The notes beneath the pieces were generated by a model. It was given only the letters and a program-made list of their open reading frames with translations. It ran no database searches and was not told the DNA's origin. Below are positions 23,255 to 35,879 of a stretch of DNA of 64,000 nucleotides, piece after piece. A program made the position numbers and the translations under genes. Origin of the DNA: Planococcus citri (Eukaryota > Arthropoda > Insecta > Hemiptera > Pseudococcidae); NCBI RefSeq assembly GCF_950023065.1, contig NC_088681.1:51866836-51930835 (forward strand), in the 5' to 3' direction. The stretch's first letter is position 1. Each line of letters begins with the position of its first letter.

Positions 23255-24492
23255 GGGTCATTCCATGCCAAATCGGCGGATTTTTGCACGAGGGGTCTTC
23301 GATTTTTTTCAAAATCAGATCATTTGTAGAGGTCATCAAACGATGACGAATGACGCAAACCGGACATTTTTTCGATTTTTTTTGACGGAGCTGTGGCGCT
23401 TCAAAGTTCTCCAAAATGGCCGAAAATGGAAAATTTCAGTTGCAAATTGCTCCGGTTGTACGTGGTATAGAATTTTGAACTTTTTTTCAAATTGTAGTAC
23501 TTTGAGAGGGTAATCGACGAGTGATGTCAAAATCAGTGTTGCCACTTTTAAAAACCTAAAAAAATCGATTTTAAAACTTATAATTTAAATATAACCACGA
23601 TGTCCGCCAGTAAAAATTCTGAAAAAATTCTCAGTTTTAGTCCTTTTTATGTAGAATAACATATCAAAAAATTGGAGGGGCCTTTTTTTTCATTTTCGAG
23701 AAAAAAAAATTACAAGTTTTACAATTGCTGCAAAAGTACCATCAGAAACCTAAAAAATGAAAATTTTTGCATTTTTGAAATATTTTACCAATGTGTGGAC
23801 GATAATGTGAAAAAAATCCCCCTCCCCCCAATTTGTCGACAAATTGACGAAAAATGCATATATTTCACTCTTGAAATAAAAATTTATAGCACGAAAAATG
23901 TCAATTCGTTGACAAATGGGGGGAGGGGGATTTTTTTCACATTATCGTCCACACATTGGTAAAATATTTCAAAAATGCAAAAATTTTCATTTTTTAGGTT
24001 TCTGATGGTACTTTTGCAGCAATTGTAAAACTTGTAATTTTTTTTTCTCGAAAATGAAAAAAAAGGCCCCTCCAATTTTTTGATATGTTATTCTACATAA
24101 AAAGGACTAAAACTGAGAATTTTTTCAGAATTTTTACTGGCGGACATCGTGGTTATATTTAAATTATAAGTTTTAAAATCGATTTTTTTAGGTTTTTAAA
24201 AGTGGCAACACTGATTTTGACATCACTCGTCGATTACCCTCTCAAAGTACTACAATTTGAAAAAAAGTTCAAAATTCTATACCACGTACAACCGGAGCAA
24301 TTTGCAACTGAAATTTTCCATTTTCGGCCATTTTGGAGAACTTTGAAGCGCCACAGCTCCGTCAAAAAAAATCGAAAAAATGTCCGGTTTGCGTCATTCG
24401 TCATCGTTTGATGACCACTACAAATGATCTGATTTTGAAAAAAATCGAAGACCCCTCGTGCAAAAATCCGCCGATTTGGCATGGAATGACCC
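23255..24492. mobile_element. 1.24-kb near-perfect fold-back element
   Basis: Two arms of about 590 bp, each starting GGGTCATTCCATGCCAAATC at its outer end, pair around a spacer of about 50 bp near 23,848-23,899. Identity is so high that frames on opposite strands of the two arms translate almost identically; over the outer 240 bp I see one residue change. Relatives at 18,253 and 52,867 share the ends and the ordered words AATGACGCAAA and AAAATCAG-GTTGCC. AAA borders both ends, a weak target-duplication candidate. No transposase frame is present. The arms are young or kept alike by gene conversion. Confidence 0.88.
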
Positions 24493-24737
24493 AAAGCTGG
24501 TGTTATTGTTTTTCTTTTCGAGTTGTATTACTTTATTGTTCAATGGAGGGTTTTGGTAACTGGATTTTCGCAGTCGAAGGAGATTTATTGAGAAGGTTTT
24601 GGACGAAGAGGGAGGTAACACATGACAAATTCAGAGTGAGGGTTTTCCAAAATGGAGAACCAGAAGGTAAAAAAAAAATAGAATAATTTTATTCGAAAAT
24701 AAATTTACATGTTAATATTTTGAGAATTCCCCCCCCC
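24493..24737. other. Linker between two inverted-repeat elements
   Basis: About 245 bp separate the fold-back from the TGCTAGCA element and end in a 12-base C run (24,729-24,740). No gene seen. Confidence 0.5.
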
Positions 24738-26724
24738 CCCTATTGACAATTTTACTAGCAGAATGCTAGCATTACTAGCACCCACCTAGCATGAGTAGCA
24801 AGAAACTAGCATGATACTAGCATTATGCTAGCATAAAATGAACTAGCATAACATGCTAGCAAAATGCCAGCTTATTACTAGCATGATACAAACTAGCAAG
24901 AAGTATGTTAGCAATGAGCTAGCTACATGCTAGCAACAAAACTACCGAATAAAGCTAGCATTTCCCGCTAGCAAAATGCTATCATATATCTAGTATGAGA
25001 TGAGCTAGCACAATGCATGCTAGCAATATGCTAGTTAAACTCTTGCCCCTTAATTACCAAGTGATGCTAGCAGTTCATACTAGCATAATGCTATCATATC
25101 GCTAGCATGGGGTGAGCTAGCAAAATGTATGCGAGCAATGTGCTAGTCAAACCCTTGCCTCATAATTACCTAGTAATGCCAGTTGTCCCTGCTAGCATGA
25201 TGCTATCATATTGCTAATGTGAGATTATCTAGCAAAATGTATGCTAGGGATACGCTAGTTAAAACCCAGCACCCAAATTATCGAGTGATCCCAGCAGCTC
25301 CTGCTAGCAAAATTCTACCATAATACTAGCCTGAGATGAGCTAGCACAATGTATGCTAGCAACATGCTAGTTATATCCTAGCATCATAATTACCAAGCGA
25401 TGCTAGCAGTTTCTCCTAGCATAAAGCTACCATGTTGCTAGTATGATATGAGCTAGTAAAAAGTACACTAGTCATGCACTAGTTAATCCTAGCAGAATAA
25501 TTATCTTATCAACAATTTTACTAGCAGAATACTAGCACGGTGCTAGCATGGAATCAACTAGCAGATTACCAGTTAGAATGGTGTTAGCACTTAGCACTTT
25601 GCCAGTAGACATTTTATTGGAAAATTCATCCTAGCATAGAACTGGTATGATGCTAGCATGCGGTGAACTAGCAAAAGACAGGCCAGCAATTTGCTGGTTA
25701 CATGCTAGCAGCATAACCATCGGGTAAAGCTAGCAGTCACTACTAGCATATTGCTAGTGCATTGCTGTCACCCTGTAATGGTGCTAGCATGAGGTGAACT
25801 AGCAAAAGGCATGCTAGCAATATGCTAGTTACATGCTAGAAATACAATCACTGGTAAACTTGCACTAGTCTACTGCTAGCGCTATTCTAACCTTGGTAAA
25901 GCTAGCAGTCAAAGTACTAGCATGGTGCTGGATTTTTGTTAAAAGACTTCTTATCCAGGTGCTAGCAGTCAAGTGCTAGCATAATGCTAGCAAATTGCTA
26001 GCGTTGTTCTTTACCATGATACACTTAACTTCTCTTAGATGAAGTATGTAGTCAAGTCGAATATAAGCTCAATACAGTTTCCTGTTTAAATTAAGAAGAG
26101 TGAAGTTGGCAAACTAATCACTCCGCTTATACTAGCACAAGATGCTAGTGCAATGCTAGTTCTAAACTAGCATTGTAGGGCAAATGTCCATTTTTGGATA
26201 TTTTTGGGAAACGTACCATAATTAAAAATACCCTATTCTTTTATTAGGAAATTAATGCACTTCTAGCATTATATATACTATACACATGCTAGCATATGCT
26301 AGCAAAAAGCTAGCAAGATCATGCTAGCACCAGTAGCACCATTTTGAACACCTGTACTAGCATATCTGCTAGCAAACTGACGCTAGCATAATGCTAGTCC
26401 CCCTGCTAGAAATTATGGCAATTGTATGCCAGCATATGCTAGAAATATGCTAGAAATATGCTAGCATGACTATGCTAGCGTCATGCTAGCACCAATGGCA
26501 CCATTTTGAACACCTGTACTAGCATATCTGCTAGCAAACCATCGCTAGCATAATGCTAGAAAAATGCTGCTAGCGTGGTGCTAGTTACCATTTTCCTAGC
26601 ATTGTGCTGGCAACAGTTTGCTAGCAGATATGCTAGGAAAGGTGTTCAAAATGGTGCAACCAGTGCTAGCATGGTCATGCTAGCACTGTTGCTAGCATTC
26701 TGCCAATTGAAATTGTCAATAGGG
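24738..26724. mobile_element. 2-kb TGCTAGCA palindrome-array element
   Basis: The ends are inverted: CCCTATTGACAATT at 24,738-24,751 and its complement at 26,711-26,724, each followed inward by CAGAATGCTAGCA. The body is built from the self-complementary octamer TGCTAGCA and its half-sites (CTAGCA, TGCTAG), with some 25-30 exact copies by eye. At 24,940-25,500 a higher-order unit of about 111 bp repeats five to six times, marked by (T)AATTACC-AGTGATGC at about 25,050, 25,161, 25,273 and 25,384. Near the right end an ACCATTTTGAACACCT unit occurs twice direct and once inverted. No coding frame runs through it. CCCCC borders both ends, a possible but weak target duplication. Confidence 0.8.
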
Positions 26725-27680
26725 CCCCCTCAAAAAAACCTATGATATCGTGCTTGTCTTTGACATCAGTATGCGACAGAAAAAAACACACACTCGATGG
26801 AAAATTTTCCAGATACATAAGTTATCGTACTAACGAGCAAGGTTCTTGTCCAAATACATCGTTCGAAGTAAGTACATGTATTCGATTTTGGCCCACATAA
26901 AATACCTACCAACGTGGAGAATTTCTATACCTTTGGTGGGGCCGAGCAACGGGCATTTCTCAAGCGTAAGATTAGGTAACATTGTAGTAGATGTTAGCGA
27001 TTGTAAATTTCCACAGTCGACCTAATATTCTCGAGAGAATTGCACAATCGTTTTTATACTCGTATGTTCGAAACTAAACGCCTCAATAACGTAGATTTTT
27101 ATGCGTAACGTTCGAAGGGTGAGTAGCGAGTGGTGAAGCTGATGGTTCTTTTTTTTTTTGCTTCTTTTTTTTTATTATTATACCTATGTAAGTTAGAGTG
27201 AAGTAGGCATATATACCTATTGGATGAGGACGAGAAAGGTGCGTATGTGGCCAGCTACTGCGATATATTTTATTGAAGAGCCTTTGGATTTTTAAACGCA
27301 CCGTTTTTACCTTGTTATTCCCGTTGGTATTTTTGAATGGTATTGTCCGCGCGCATACCTTCTCTTCAATAGCATAAAGGTAAAAGATTTCATACGCTGA
27401 ATAAAAATCAATCACGTATCGTAAATATACGTAGGTTGTACTTTGAATGCTTCTTCTATGTAAGTACTTTTAATATTGAAAAATGATGCTAAAAGTGCGT
27501 TGGTTTGACCTTTTTTTTCATGGGTCGCTGGACGGGTGGAAAACTGAAATTTTATCGATTTTGTGCTGAAAATTTGGCAGAATCGGTTTATTCAAAGGTG
27601 ATAAAATTTACATTTTCGTAATGTCAATCTTAGTAGCACTGAAAGACTTTCCAAACCTTCGTTCTTTAGGTTTTTTTTTT
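26725..27680. other. Unique non-coding DNA, no gene seen
   Basis: Mixed composition with two poly-T runs (about 27,148 and 27,671). A 110-codon minus frame at 27,083-27,415 is lysine-rich low-complexity sequence without a recognisable domain. Confidence 0.4.
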
Positions 27681-27699
27681 TTTTTTTTAATTGGGAATC

Positions 27700-28960
27700 T
27701 CTCGAGGTGCCCACCCCCATAGTCAAAAATTCAAATGCAAGATTTGATTCTTCGCAGAATTCAAAATTGGCAATTTTCGAAAATCACGCTGGAAACTCCA
27801 GAATGGCTAGAAATGGTGAAATTTGGATGTGTAAGGTAGGTTTTAGACAAGACAAATCAATTTGTGTAAATTTTATTAATTTCCAGCATACAAAAAAATT
27901 TTTGATTCTTCAAAATTCTTATGGAAGTACCTATGTACCTATTCCTGGTTAAAGAAATTTACTGGAGAAGTTTGACTGAAATTCTGGCCAAATGTAGATT
28001 AACTTGTAAAATAGATCGAGATTGAGCTACAATTTGACTTTTAGCTGACTACACGTTATTATTATTACGCCTTTTATTGAAGAAATTTTCAAATTAAAAA
28101 ATTGAAAACCACGATAGAGACTGCAGAATGGTTGGAAATGGTGAAATTTGTGCGGGGTTGGTGGAGGTGGAGGTCAGATGAGACGAAACCATTCGGGAAA
28201 ATTTCAGAAATTTTCCCATGAACGAAAAACATTTGATTCAATATGCTTATTTCCATCATTTTTACTGAATGAATGTACATTTTCCTGAAAATAGGATAAA
28301 TTGCTGAGAATAGTCAATTTTTAATATTTAAAAATTCGCCAAAAAATCAATTTTGATTTAAAAAAATAAATAAATTTTAGCTGAAAAAAATTTACCAGAA
28401 TTATCTGCCCGGAAATTGGTTTAAGTGGGAATAATCCCATCAAACATGTTGACGATGATGCAGCAACTGACTTTTAGCTGTGCAAATTGATTTTCTGGCG
28501 TCTGGAGAAATTCAAAAATTCTGGGTACCTAATCGAAAATGGTGACAAAAAATGGTGAAAATATTCGAGAATTTGGTTCACAAAAAATACAATCAATCGT
28601 GCAAATCTCATAAATTTCCCAATGCGAACAAAAATGTTCTGATTTTTTAAATTTTTGTAAATATTATGGTCAAAAAACACATTTTTGAGATGTCCACCTG
28701 GAAATCGGCTCAAATGTAAAAAAAAAAACTTTTTAAACTGGTCAAAGATAAACCACAACTCGATTTTCAGCTGCTAAAATTGGCTCAAATTGATTTCCAC
28801 ATCTTCTGGTGAAATTTTAAAATTTTGGAGGAATTAAAAATCGCGCTGCAGTGCTGGAGGCTCTAAAATAGGTAAAAATGGGTAAATTCAGTTTGGGGGA
28901 CTTGATGTCAGTTTCAGGACCAATTTTCATCATTATTAATAAATAAATGTAGTTACAAAG
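27700..28960. repeat. Diverged tandem modules of the CCAGAATGGCTGGAAATGG family
   Basis: A block with (C/G)AGAATGG(C/T)(T/A)(G/A)GAAATGGTGAAATTTG lies at about 27,798 and 28,120. A more diverged form (GCGCTGCAG...GGCTCTAAAATAGG) lies near 28,845, suggesting a unit of about 325-365 bp. The best relative is 48,613-48,660 (GGCTCCAGAATGGCTGGAAA), linking this zone to the fold-back family at 47.6-50.9 kb. Confidence 0.55.
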
Positions 28961-30253
28961 TTTTGTTTTTTAGCTCAATCACACCGAACTTGATAAATTT
29001 TGAATTTTCAAAAATTCGGATAAATCGAGAAATTAATTTGGACAGCTGAAATTTTGGTTATTGTGGGGGAGGAGGGGTTCCATACCATGTTCTTTCCTAA
29101 AATCCTGGTCTCCTTCAAATCGGGGACGAGCAACTTGAGAGGTCTCCTACTAACCTCTTCATTTTGAACAATTTCCACATTAATTTTGCTCAATTTCTTC
29201 AAAGTTGATTTTCGAAATTTTACTTCAATTGAGATTCAAAGTTTTTATGACGTCACTGGATAGCTTGAGAACTTTCTGAACTTGAATTTGGATAAAATTT
29301 CCATGGAAATGAAAATAACCTCAGATTATTTCTACGCATGAATTATTTTTTTGGTAGAAATGGTAGAGTATATAAAGGAGGCATTGAGGAGGGAGAGAAA
29401 TTCAATTATCTTGTTAGCGTATGTGGCGTATCAATTTGCATGTTTTTTAGGCTTTGAAATTCAATTTTGTGAGTGATTTTGTTTTGTAAGACCGAAGAAT
29501 AAGGGAGAATTTGAGATCTTGCTTATAATTCATCGTGTAGAATATAAATGTGGGGTCGGTTTTAAAATTACTAAACCTCAAAATTATGCTGATCTACTGA
29601 TATATGTTACCTTTAAATTTCTAATTTCTCCCTCTCCCTCCCTCCCACCCCTGGTAAGCTTTTACTTGGCAATTTTTTTTGTTCACAAAGAAAAGGAAAT
29701 TGGTCGTTTTTAATGTTTAAGTTGTCCTGGGCCTAAGTTATAGCGTTCTCAATTTTAAATTACCCACCAAATTCAGTTTTTTAAATTGCCGACATAAACA
29801 TTTTACAAACATCAAATTTGGTCAATTTCTAAAAATTCCCTAAAATTTTTGGACAATTTTTCAAAAACTTGCCAAGAATTTGTCAAAATCATAATATTTT
29901 AAAATTTTGGTACTTCTATTAATTTTTTCCTGTTTTTTTTTTTAATCATTTTTATATCAATTTCACTTTTGTTGAAAAATTTGCGAATTTCAAACAAAAT
30001 ACATCAATTTTTCAACTTTTTTTTTGATTCAAAAAATTTTCCATTTTTTAAGTTTTTGAAAATGAATTTAGCAAAATAAGCTATTCATTTTCACACCCAA
30101 TTTTCCAAATTTGAAACTCAACCAAGGATTTTCTTCCCAGATATTTCGATTTATTCGCCATTCCAGCAGAAAACGTACGCAAATTCATTGATTCATGCGA
30201 GAAAGAGACGACGAACAAGGGCACCTTTAAACATTCATAAACCGTTTCAGCGA
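28961..30253. other. AT-rich non-coding DNA, no gene seen
   Basis: Dominated by AAATTTT words. CCTAAAATTTTTGG-type stretches resemble the neighbouring diverged modules, but no clear unit can be set. No coding signal. Confidence 0.4.
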
Positions 30254-30261
30254 GTTCGTGA

Positions 30262-30875
30262 CAGGGTTGAGAGAACAACAAAATTTTGTTCCCGTTCTCC
30301 GTTCTCGACGTTCCTGACGCCAAATGAACCATATGATCTTTCCTTCGTTCTCACAATCGTTTGTGGAATTTGTTCTTTCGTTCCCGTTATCGTTCTCTTC
30401 TGATATGTTCGTTCTTTGTTCTCGTTCCCGTCGTTCGTTCCCACGTTTTTTTTATGCAATGTAAGGTAAAAAATACACAATTTTTTTAAAAAAAAGGTAA
30501 ATAAAACGTGCATATGCTTCCAATTGCAATTTTTTTTACATAGTGCATCATTAAACGAACGTCAAATAGGTATTATCGATTTGCCTTTGCTAAAAAATTC
30601 AGCATTTATAAATTATAACAACGTTCAAGACACTTTTTTGCCAGATTTACACTCAAAAAACACAAAAAGTCGGAGAACGAGAACGCCATTCAAAACTAAG
30701 TAAGGGAACGGTTCTCGTTCTTCTGTTCCAAAAAAAATTCATTCTTCGTTCGTTCTTTAGTCCTCTGTTCTTTTCAAAAAGGCTTCAAAACATTCGTTCT
30801 TTCGTTCGTTCTCAGGAAAAAAATAGCTGTTCTTTTGTTCTTCGTTCTCGTTCTCTGTTCGTTCTCTCAACCCTG
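30262..30875. mobile_element. hAT-type MITE with GTTCTCGTTC ends (614 bp)
   Basis: Perfect 15-bp terminal inverted repeats, CAGGGTTGAGAGAAC and GTTCTCTCAACCCTG, are flanked by perfect 8-bp duplications GTTCGTGA (30,254-30,261 and 30,876-30,883). Both subterminal zones are filled with degenerate GTTCTCGTTC/GAACGAGAAC repeats, plausible transposase-binding sites by analogy with other hAT elements. The centre is AT-rich and has no transposase. Confidence 0.93.
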
Positions 30876-30907
30876 GTTCGTGAGCGTGGTCGGTTTCTCG
30901 TCTTTGC

Positions 30908-32157
30908 TAGGGAACTGTAACAGGGGGTATGCTGGACCGCCATTTTCTTCCTTCCCTAAACGTAAACAAACGAAACGCCATAAGTACGCATACAATTTTT
31001 CGAGTAATAAACGCAATTTTTTCGAATGTTCGCGAGTTCGGGTGAACTTCTATGCGGTCTCAAATTAAAGACGATGAAATTTCCTATCGATTGATGTTAA
31101 ATTTTTGTCATTTCGAGTAAAAATAACGATTTTATGAATACTTCTATTCTACGGATTTTTGCATACTACGTACATCATCTTTGAACTAAAAATTCTCAAA
31201 ATTTTCAGTGGACACATGCATGTTTCAAAGTACCAAAATGTTCGGAATTTCATCCTCTTTAAAATGAGCTATTACCGAAAGCTCTAGATGCAACCGATCA
31301 AATCTTCTGGACGTTTAAAGTTGCGAAAACAAGCTGCGCGCGGTAAGTATTGAACTTTGAACTAAAATTACTCAAAATTTAGAGCGGACACATAGGTATT
31401 TTAATACATCAAAATGTTCGTTATTTTATCCTCTTTAAAATGGTTGTTTACCGAAAGCTCTACCTTCAACCGTTCAAAAGTTTTTGAAGATAAAAGTCGC
31501 GAAAAGTGTTCAAGTCATGTTATCACTGTTATCAGTCAGCTATTTTTGATCAGTAACTACTTTTCGCAACTTCAATCTTCTAAAACTTTTGAACGGTTGG
31601 AGGTAGAGCTTTCGGTAAACAACCATTTTAAAGAGGATAAAATAACGAACATTTTGATGTATTAAAATACCTATGTGTCCACTCTAAATTTTGAGTAATT
31701 TTAGTTCAAAGTTCAATACTTACCGCGCGCAACTTGTTTTCGCAACTTTAAACGTCCAGAAGATTTGATCGGTTGCATCTAGAGCTTTCGCTAATAGCTC
31801 ATTTTAAAGAGGATGAAAATCCGAACATTTTGGTACTTTGAAACATGCATGTGTCCGCTGAAAATTTTGAGAATTTTTAGTTTAAAGATGACGTACGTAG
31901 TATGCAAAAATCCGTAAAATAAAAGTATTCATAAAATCGTTATTTTTACACGAAATGACGAAAATTTAACATCAATCGATAGGGAATTTCATCGTCTTTA
32001 ATTTGAGACCACATAAAATTCACCCGAACTCGCGAACAATCGAAAAAATTGCGTTTATTACTCGAAAAATTGTATGCGTACTTATGGCGTTTCGTTCGTT
32101 TACGTTTTGGGAAGGAATACAATGGCGGTCCAGCATACCCCCTGTTACAGTTCCCTA
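30908..32157. mobile_element. hAT-type 1.25-kb fold-back element
   Basis: The ends start TAGGGAACTGTAACAGGGGG and are inverted copies. Perfect 8-bp duplications GTCTTTGC lie at 30,900-30,907 and 32,158-32,165. The inverted repeat continues for nearly the whole length, with arms of about 590 bp meeting near 31,530. Matching words include AGAGGATAAAATAACGAACA, CCGAAAGCTCTA and GAACGGTTG. A few mismatches and small indels separate the arms. There is no transposase. Unlike a normal MITE it is essentially all stem. Confidence 0.92.
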
Positions 32158-32165
32158 GTCTTTGC

Positions 32166-35100
32166 AAAGCCACGCCAACCAGCAGCCACGTAAATACAAG
32201 GTATTTCGATTATGATAGGTTTTTATGACACCAGGATGGATGGCGCAGTCAGTGTGACACAGAACGATGGTGGAAAGAGGAATGGAGACTGGAGAGGTAC
32301 ACAGGAGAAGAAAAGTCGACGGTAGTCGTCGAGAGTAAACCTCATTTCGCGTCGAGAGAACGATGCTACGTGCTTGTCCATACATTAGCTTTTTGATTGA
32401 CGTAATTGTAAGTCCCCTTTTTCACGTTATCCCTGTACGTGGGGCGTCCTTCTCACAAACTTCACTCTTCATACTCTCTCTCACCTCTGCATACTCCGTT
32501 AGTTGTGAGACTCTTACACTATATCTATACATTTTGACATTATTCTCAAAAACTAGAACGCCAACTTATTGTGTATTCCTTGCAACTTCATGTTACTCAT
32601 TTTCGAAGCGGCAAAACTTTCCAACATAGTACAAGGTAGTTAACATTCGTTGGCGCGTCACTTTTCTTATAGTCTTGCTTTAGGTACCGTTCTCTCTTGC
32701 CATTCTTCTTCTTCGCAACTCCCATCCATCGCCACACGTACCGATTATTCGACCAAATTACCGGAGATATAAAAAGAACACCTCAGTCTTGCAACATTGT
32801 CGTCGTCGTCAGAATCTTGGTGAAATTGTTTTCCAACTCGTTTTCCTGGTCTTTGCTTTTTCACACTTGATACTTTCCTGCCAACTGAACACCTCCGCAC
32901 GTTTATCGTGAAGCATTTTTCTTCACCCTTGCGAGACTCACCCACTACCTTAATCTTAATAGGTATCTATTGAACCTACCCCTTCATACGTCATCTTGAA
33001 TCGACGAATTTCGAACTCATTTTCAGCTCCCCTTCATCGCGTCGTGATTTTTCTGCATCTTGAATGGGGAAAAATTAAACCAACATCGACGTATACCATA
33101 TATTTACCGAAATAATTCAATTTCACTCGCGATTAAACCAAAATAAATATCGAAGGATTTTTTTTCATCACGAGAAAATGCCTTCGACGATGTTAAAGGT
33201 TGATTATCCTCGTGTACACTTTCTCGATTGCGACGAATAATTTTCGCATTATTTTCGAGCCGATGAACCGTGATGTTAATAAATTCTTTTCTTATATAGC
33301 TTCTCTATATATTTTCTTGCTTATACACGATTCGTCGAAAATTGACGTTCGAAGACGACGACGATTTTGATGAAATCTTTTTTTCGCCCTTTTTACACAT
33401 ACGTACGAGTATTTTTTCCTCGTATACCGGATTGATTTTGTCAGGAATTAAACCACGATCGTTGAATTATCTATTTCATCCACGCTTTAATTTAAAAATA
33501 TCGCATACGGGAATTTGAACTTTAAAAAAAGAGTAAAAATTACTGAACCGTGGTTTGCTGTTAGTCGTATTTTCGATTCTCGAATAACGTCCCCTCCTGT
33601 TCTCCTCTTCCATCGACATCTCGTTCCAATCACCTTTTAGCCAGATAGGTACACGTTGGGGAGGGGGGATCTAACTAGCTATCGAAGACCGTAATAAAAT
33701 TCCAGCTACAGGTGCTTTTTATTATGCTTTTCATTGGTCGTAAAATTCAAAAATAGGTGTACTTCGATAACACATCTCTCGCTTTCTTTTTCCATACTCT
33801 TTTTTATGCACGCACACGCGGTCGAGCTCGAAAGCATAGAGCGGTGCAGGGTGCAGCGTGGTGTTGGAATCGAGCAAATCTGCGAGGTGTATTCGCCATA
33901 TTATCCTTGTGTACTCTTCTTCTGCGTCCCTTCACTGGCAGGAATTCTATACGAAGGTCGTCATTTAAATTTAATCGCGTGTCTAGTTTCCTGGTTCAGC
34001 TTGCAACACCTGATGATGGTATTTTATCGTTTGAAGGTTTTTGCTATAATTTCTCGTGTGAAAAAATTTCTTGGGGAGAATTTCCTCGCCTGGCTGGACT
34101 TGTATATCTTAATCTCACCTCTCCCCCCCCCCCATTAGCAAAAGTAAAAAAATGATAAGTGTGCAATTTTTTGATTGAAAAACTATCTGTAGGTAGGTAC
34201 TTACGAGAATTTTGAAGGAAAAAAATGTACGAAATCATTAGCTTGTGTTTTCTTCAATCTTCATCATTAAGCAGAATTCAAGTTAATTATCAACTCACCT
34301 GAAACAAAAATAGAAATATTCTAAATTAGTATACTGCAAATAGGTATATAATTCTACGTATGTATAGGAATTAGGAAAGCTACCCAGTAAATTATTGTAA
34401 TTAACATTTGCAATAATAATTAGACCAATTAATGAAAATCAACCTAACGTAGAATACATATTTTTGAGCACACAGAAGCACAGATGGAGGAGAGGGGGTT
34501 GACGAACTCCTAAAGCTCTAAATACCATAAAAATTCGTCCAATTGAAGAATTTTTTGGTCAAAGAACGTGGAGACACTTACTGTGGGAGTAAGGAGGACA
34601 AACGATGAATTGGACGGTTTATTTTTCATGAATTTCCTGCTTTTACTTAGATGCAAAGTTTGGTTTAAAAAAATTGATTTTCAAAATTATCAGGCATTTT
34701 CTCCACCCACTGAAGGTCCACTGTTCCACATAAAAATTCAAAATTTGATCATATTGTGGTGGAAAGTTGAATTACGTAGTTTGGTTTACATTAATTGATC
34801 GTGTTCGACCTGGCGAATCGGTTGCTGGTGAATTCAAGTCGTTCTAAAGCCTCCAGGCTCCAGCTGATTTTTAAAGTTTATATGTAGTTTCGGAAAAATT
34901 GGCGTAAAAAGACCCAAAATAAAGTTCAATACTTGATAAACTTTAATTCATCACTTTTGCCATCATTTTGCTGGATTAAATCATAAATTTTGAAAATCTG
35001 TTTTTTACAGCTCAGTTCCAAAATTTTCTATAGGGAAAAATTACCAATTTTTCCAAATGATATGGTATTCTTAATACGACCAATAAAATATTTCATGTTC

Positions 35101-35870
35101 GTTTTTGAATTTTTGAAGACCAAAATGTGAATTTTTAAAATTTAAAACAAGAAACAAAAAAACAAAACTAACCCGAGGAAAGCAAAAGCAAAAATTTCTG
35201 AAAATTTTATTTTTCAAATTCAAAAAAAAAATTTTAGTATGTTGTTTTGAAAAAGAAAAGGGAACAGGCCCAAGTAAGGGCAAAAGTTCAAGAAAATTTG
35301 TATTTTGAGAGGCATGAAAACGATACTTTTTATGCGAGAAGTTTATTTTTTTACAGTAAAACTTGAAAAGTTGAATGATATTATTTTTTTAAGGAATTCT
35401 AATTGTGAAAAAGAAAAGAAAAGAAAACAAGCTCGAGCGCAGCGAGGGCAAAATCTTTTTAAAAATTTACAGTTTTTTTTTTCTTTCATCACAGGCTCTT
35501 CCTTTGCCAGGCCCTTCAGAAAGCGCGAGCCCGGAGAAAACTTCTCTCTTAACCCTCCCTCCCCCTCCCGCCAACTGGAAGCTCTCAAAAGTAAGAAAAT
35601 TTTAAATTGTAATAAAATTAATTTTAATTGAAAACTTCTTATTTTCTTGATAAAATTGGTAACCCATTTTTAGAGAACTGAGCAGTCCCGCTCTCCAAAA
35701 AATTGCCCCCCCCCCCTGTACAAAGCGCCTCAATATCGAAAATAGAAAATAAAAATGGATAAGTGAGTAAAAATTTCTTTCAAATCCCTAATTTCTGGGT
35801 CAGAATCCCCCCTCCTAATCGTCTTCCGAACAATTTTGATGCCTTTGCGCAGAGATATGAAAATCGAACC
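32166..35870. other. Unique non-coding DNA, no gene seen
   Basis: The part 32,160-33,900 has higher CG content and TCTC/CGTCG words; 34,150-35,870 is AT-rich. Two overlapping frames in different phases at 33,734-34,155 (134 and 132 codons) cannot both be real, and neither shows a domain. C runs lie at 34,123-34,133 and 35,706-35,716. GCTCGAGCGCAGCGAGGGC at 35,430-35,448 resembles CGCCCTCGCTTCGCTCGGGC near 42,440 in reverse. Confidence 0.4.
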
Positions 35871-35879
35871 AAAAATTGG

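Noticed and set aside
23220..24494. Pairs of identical proteins coded on opposite strands
   Set aside because: They are mirror images produced by the palindrome, with no conserved domain.
24738..26724. CRISPR array or bacterial recombination-site array
   Set aside because: TGCTAGCA spacing is irregular, there are no uniform repeats or spacers, and the surroundings are animal-type DNA.
33734..34155. Two frames of 132-134 codons
   Set aside because: They overlap in different phases; neither shows a domain or codon pattern, and the tail runs into a poly-C/T tract.
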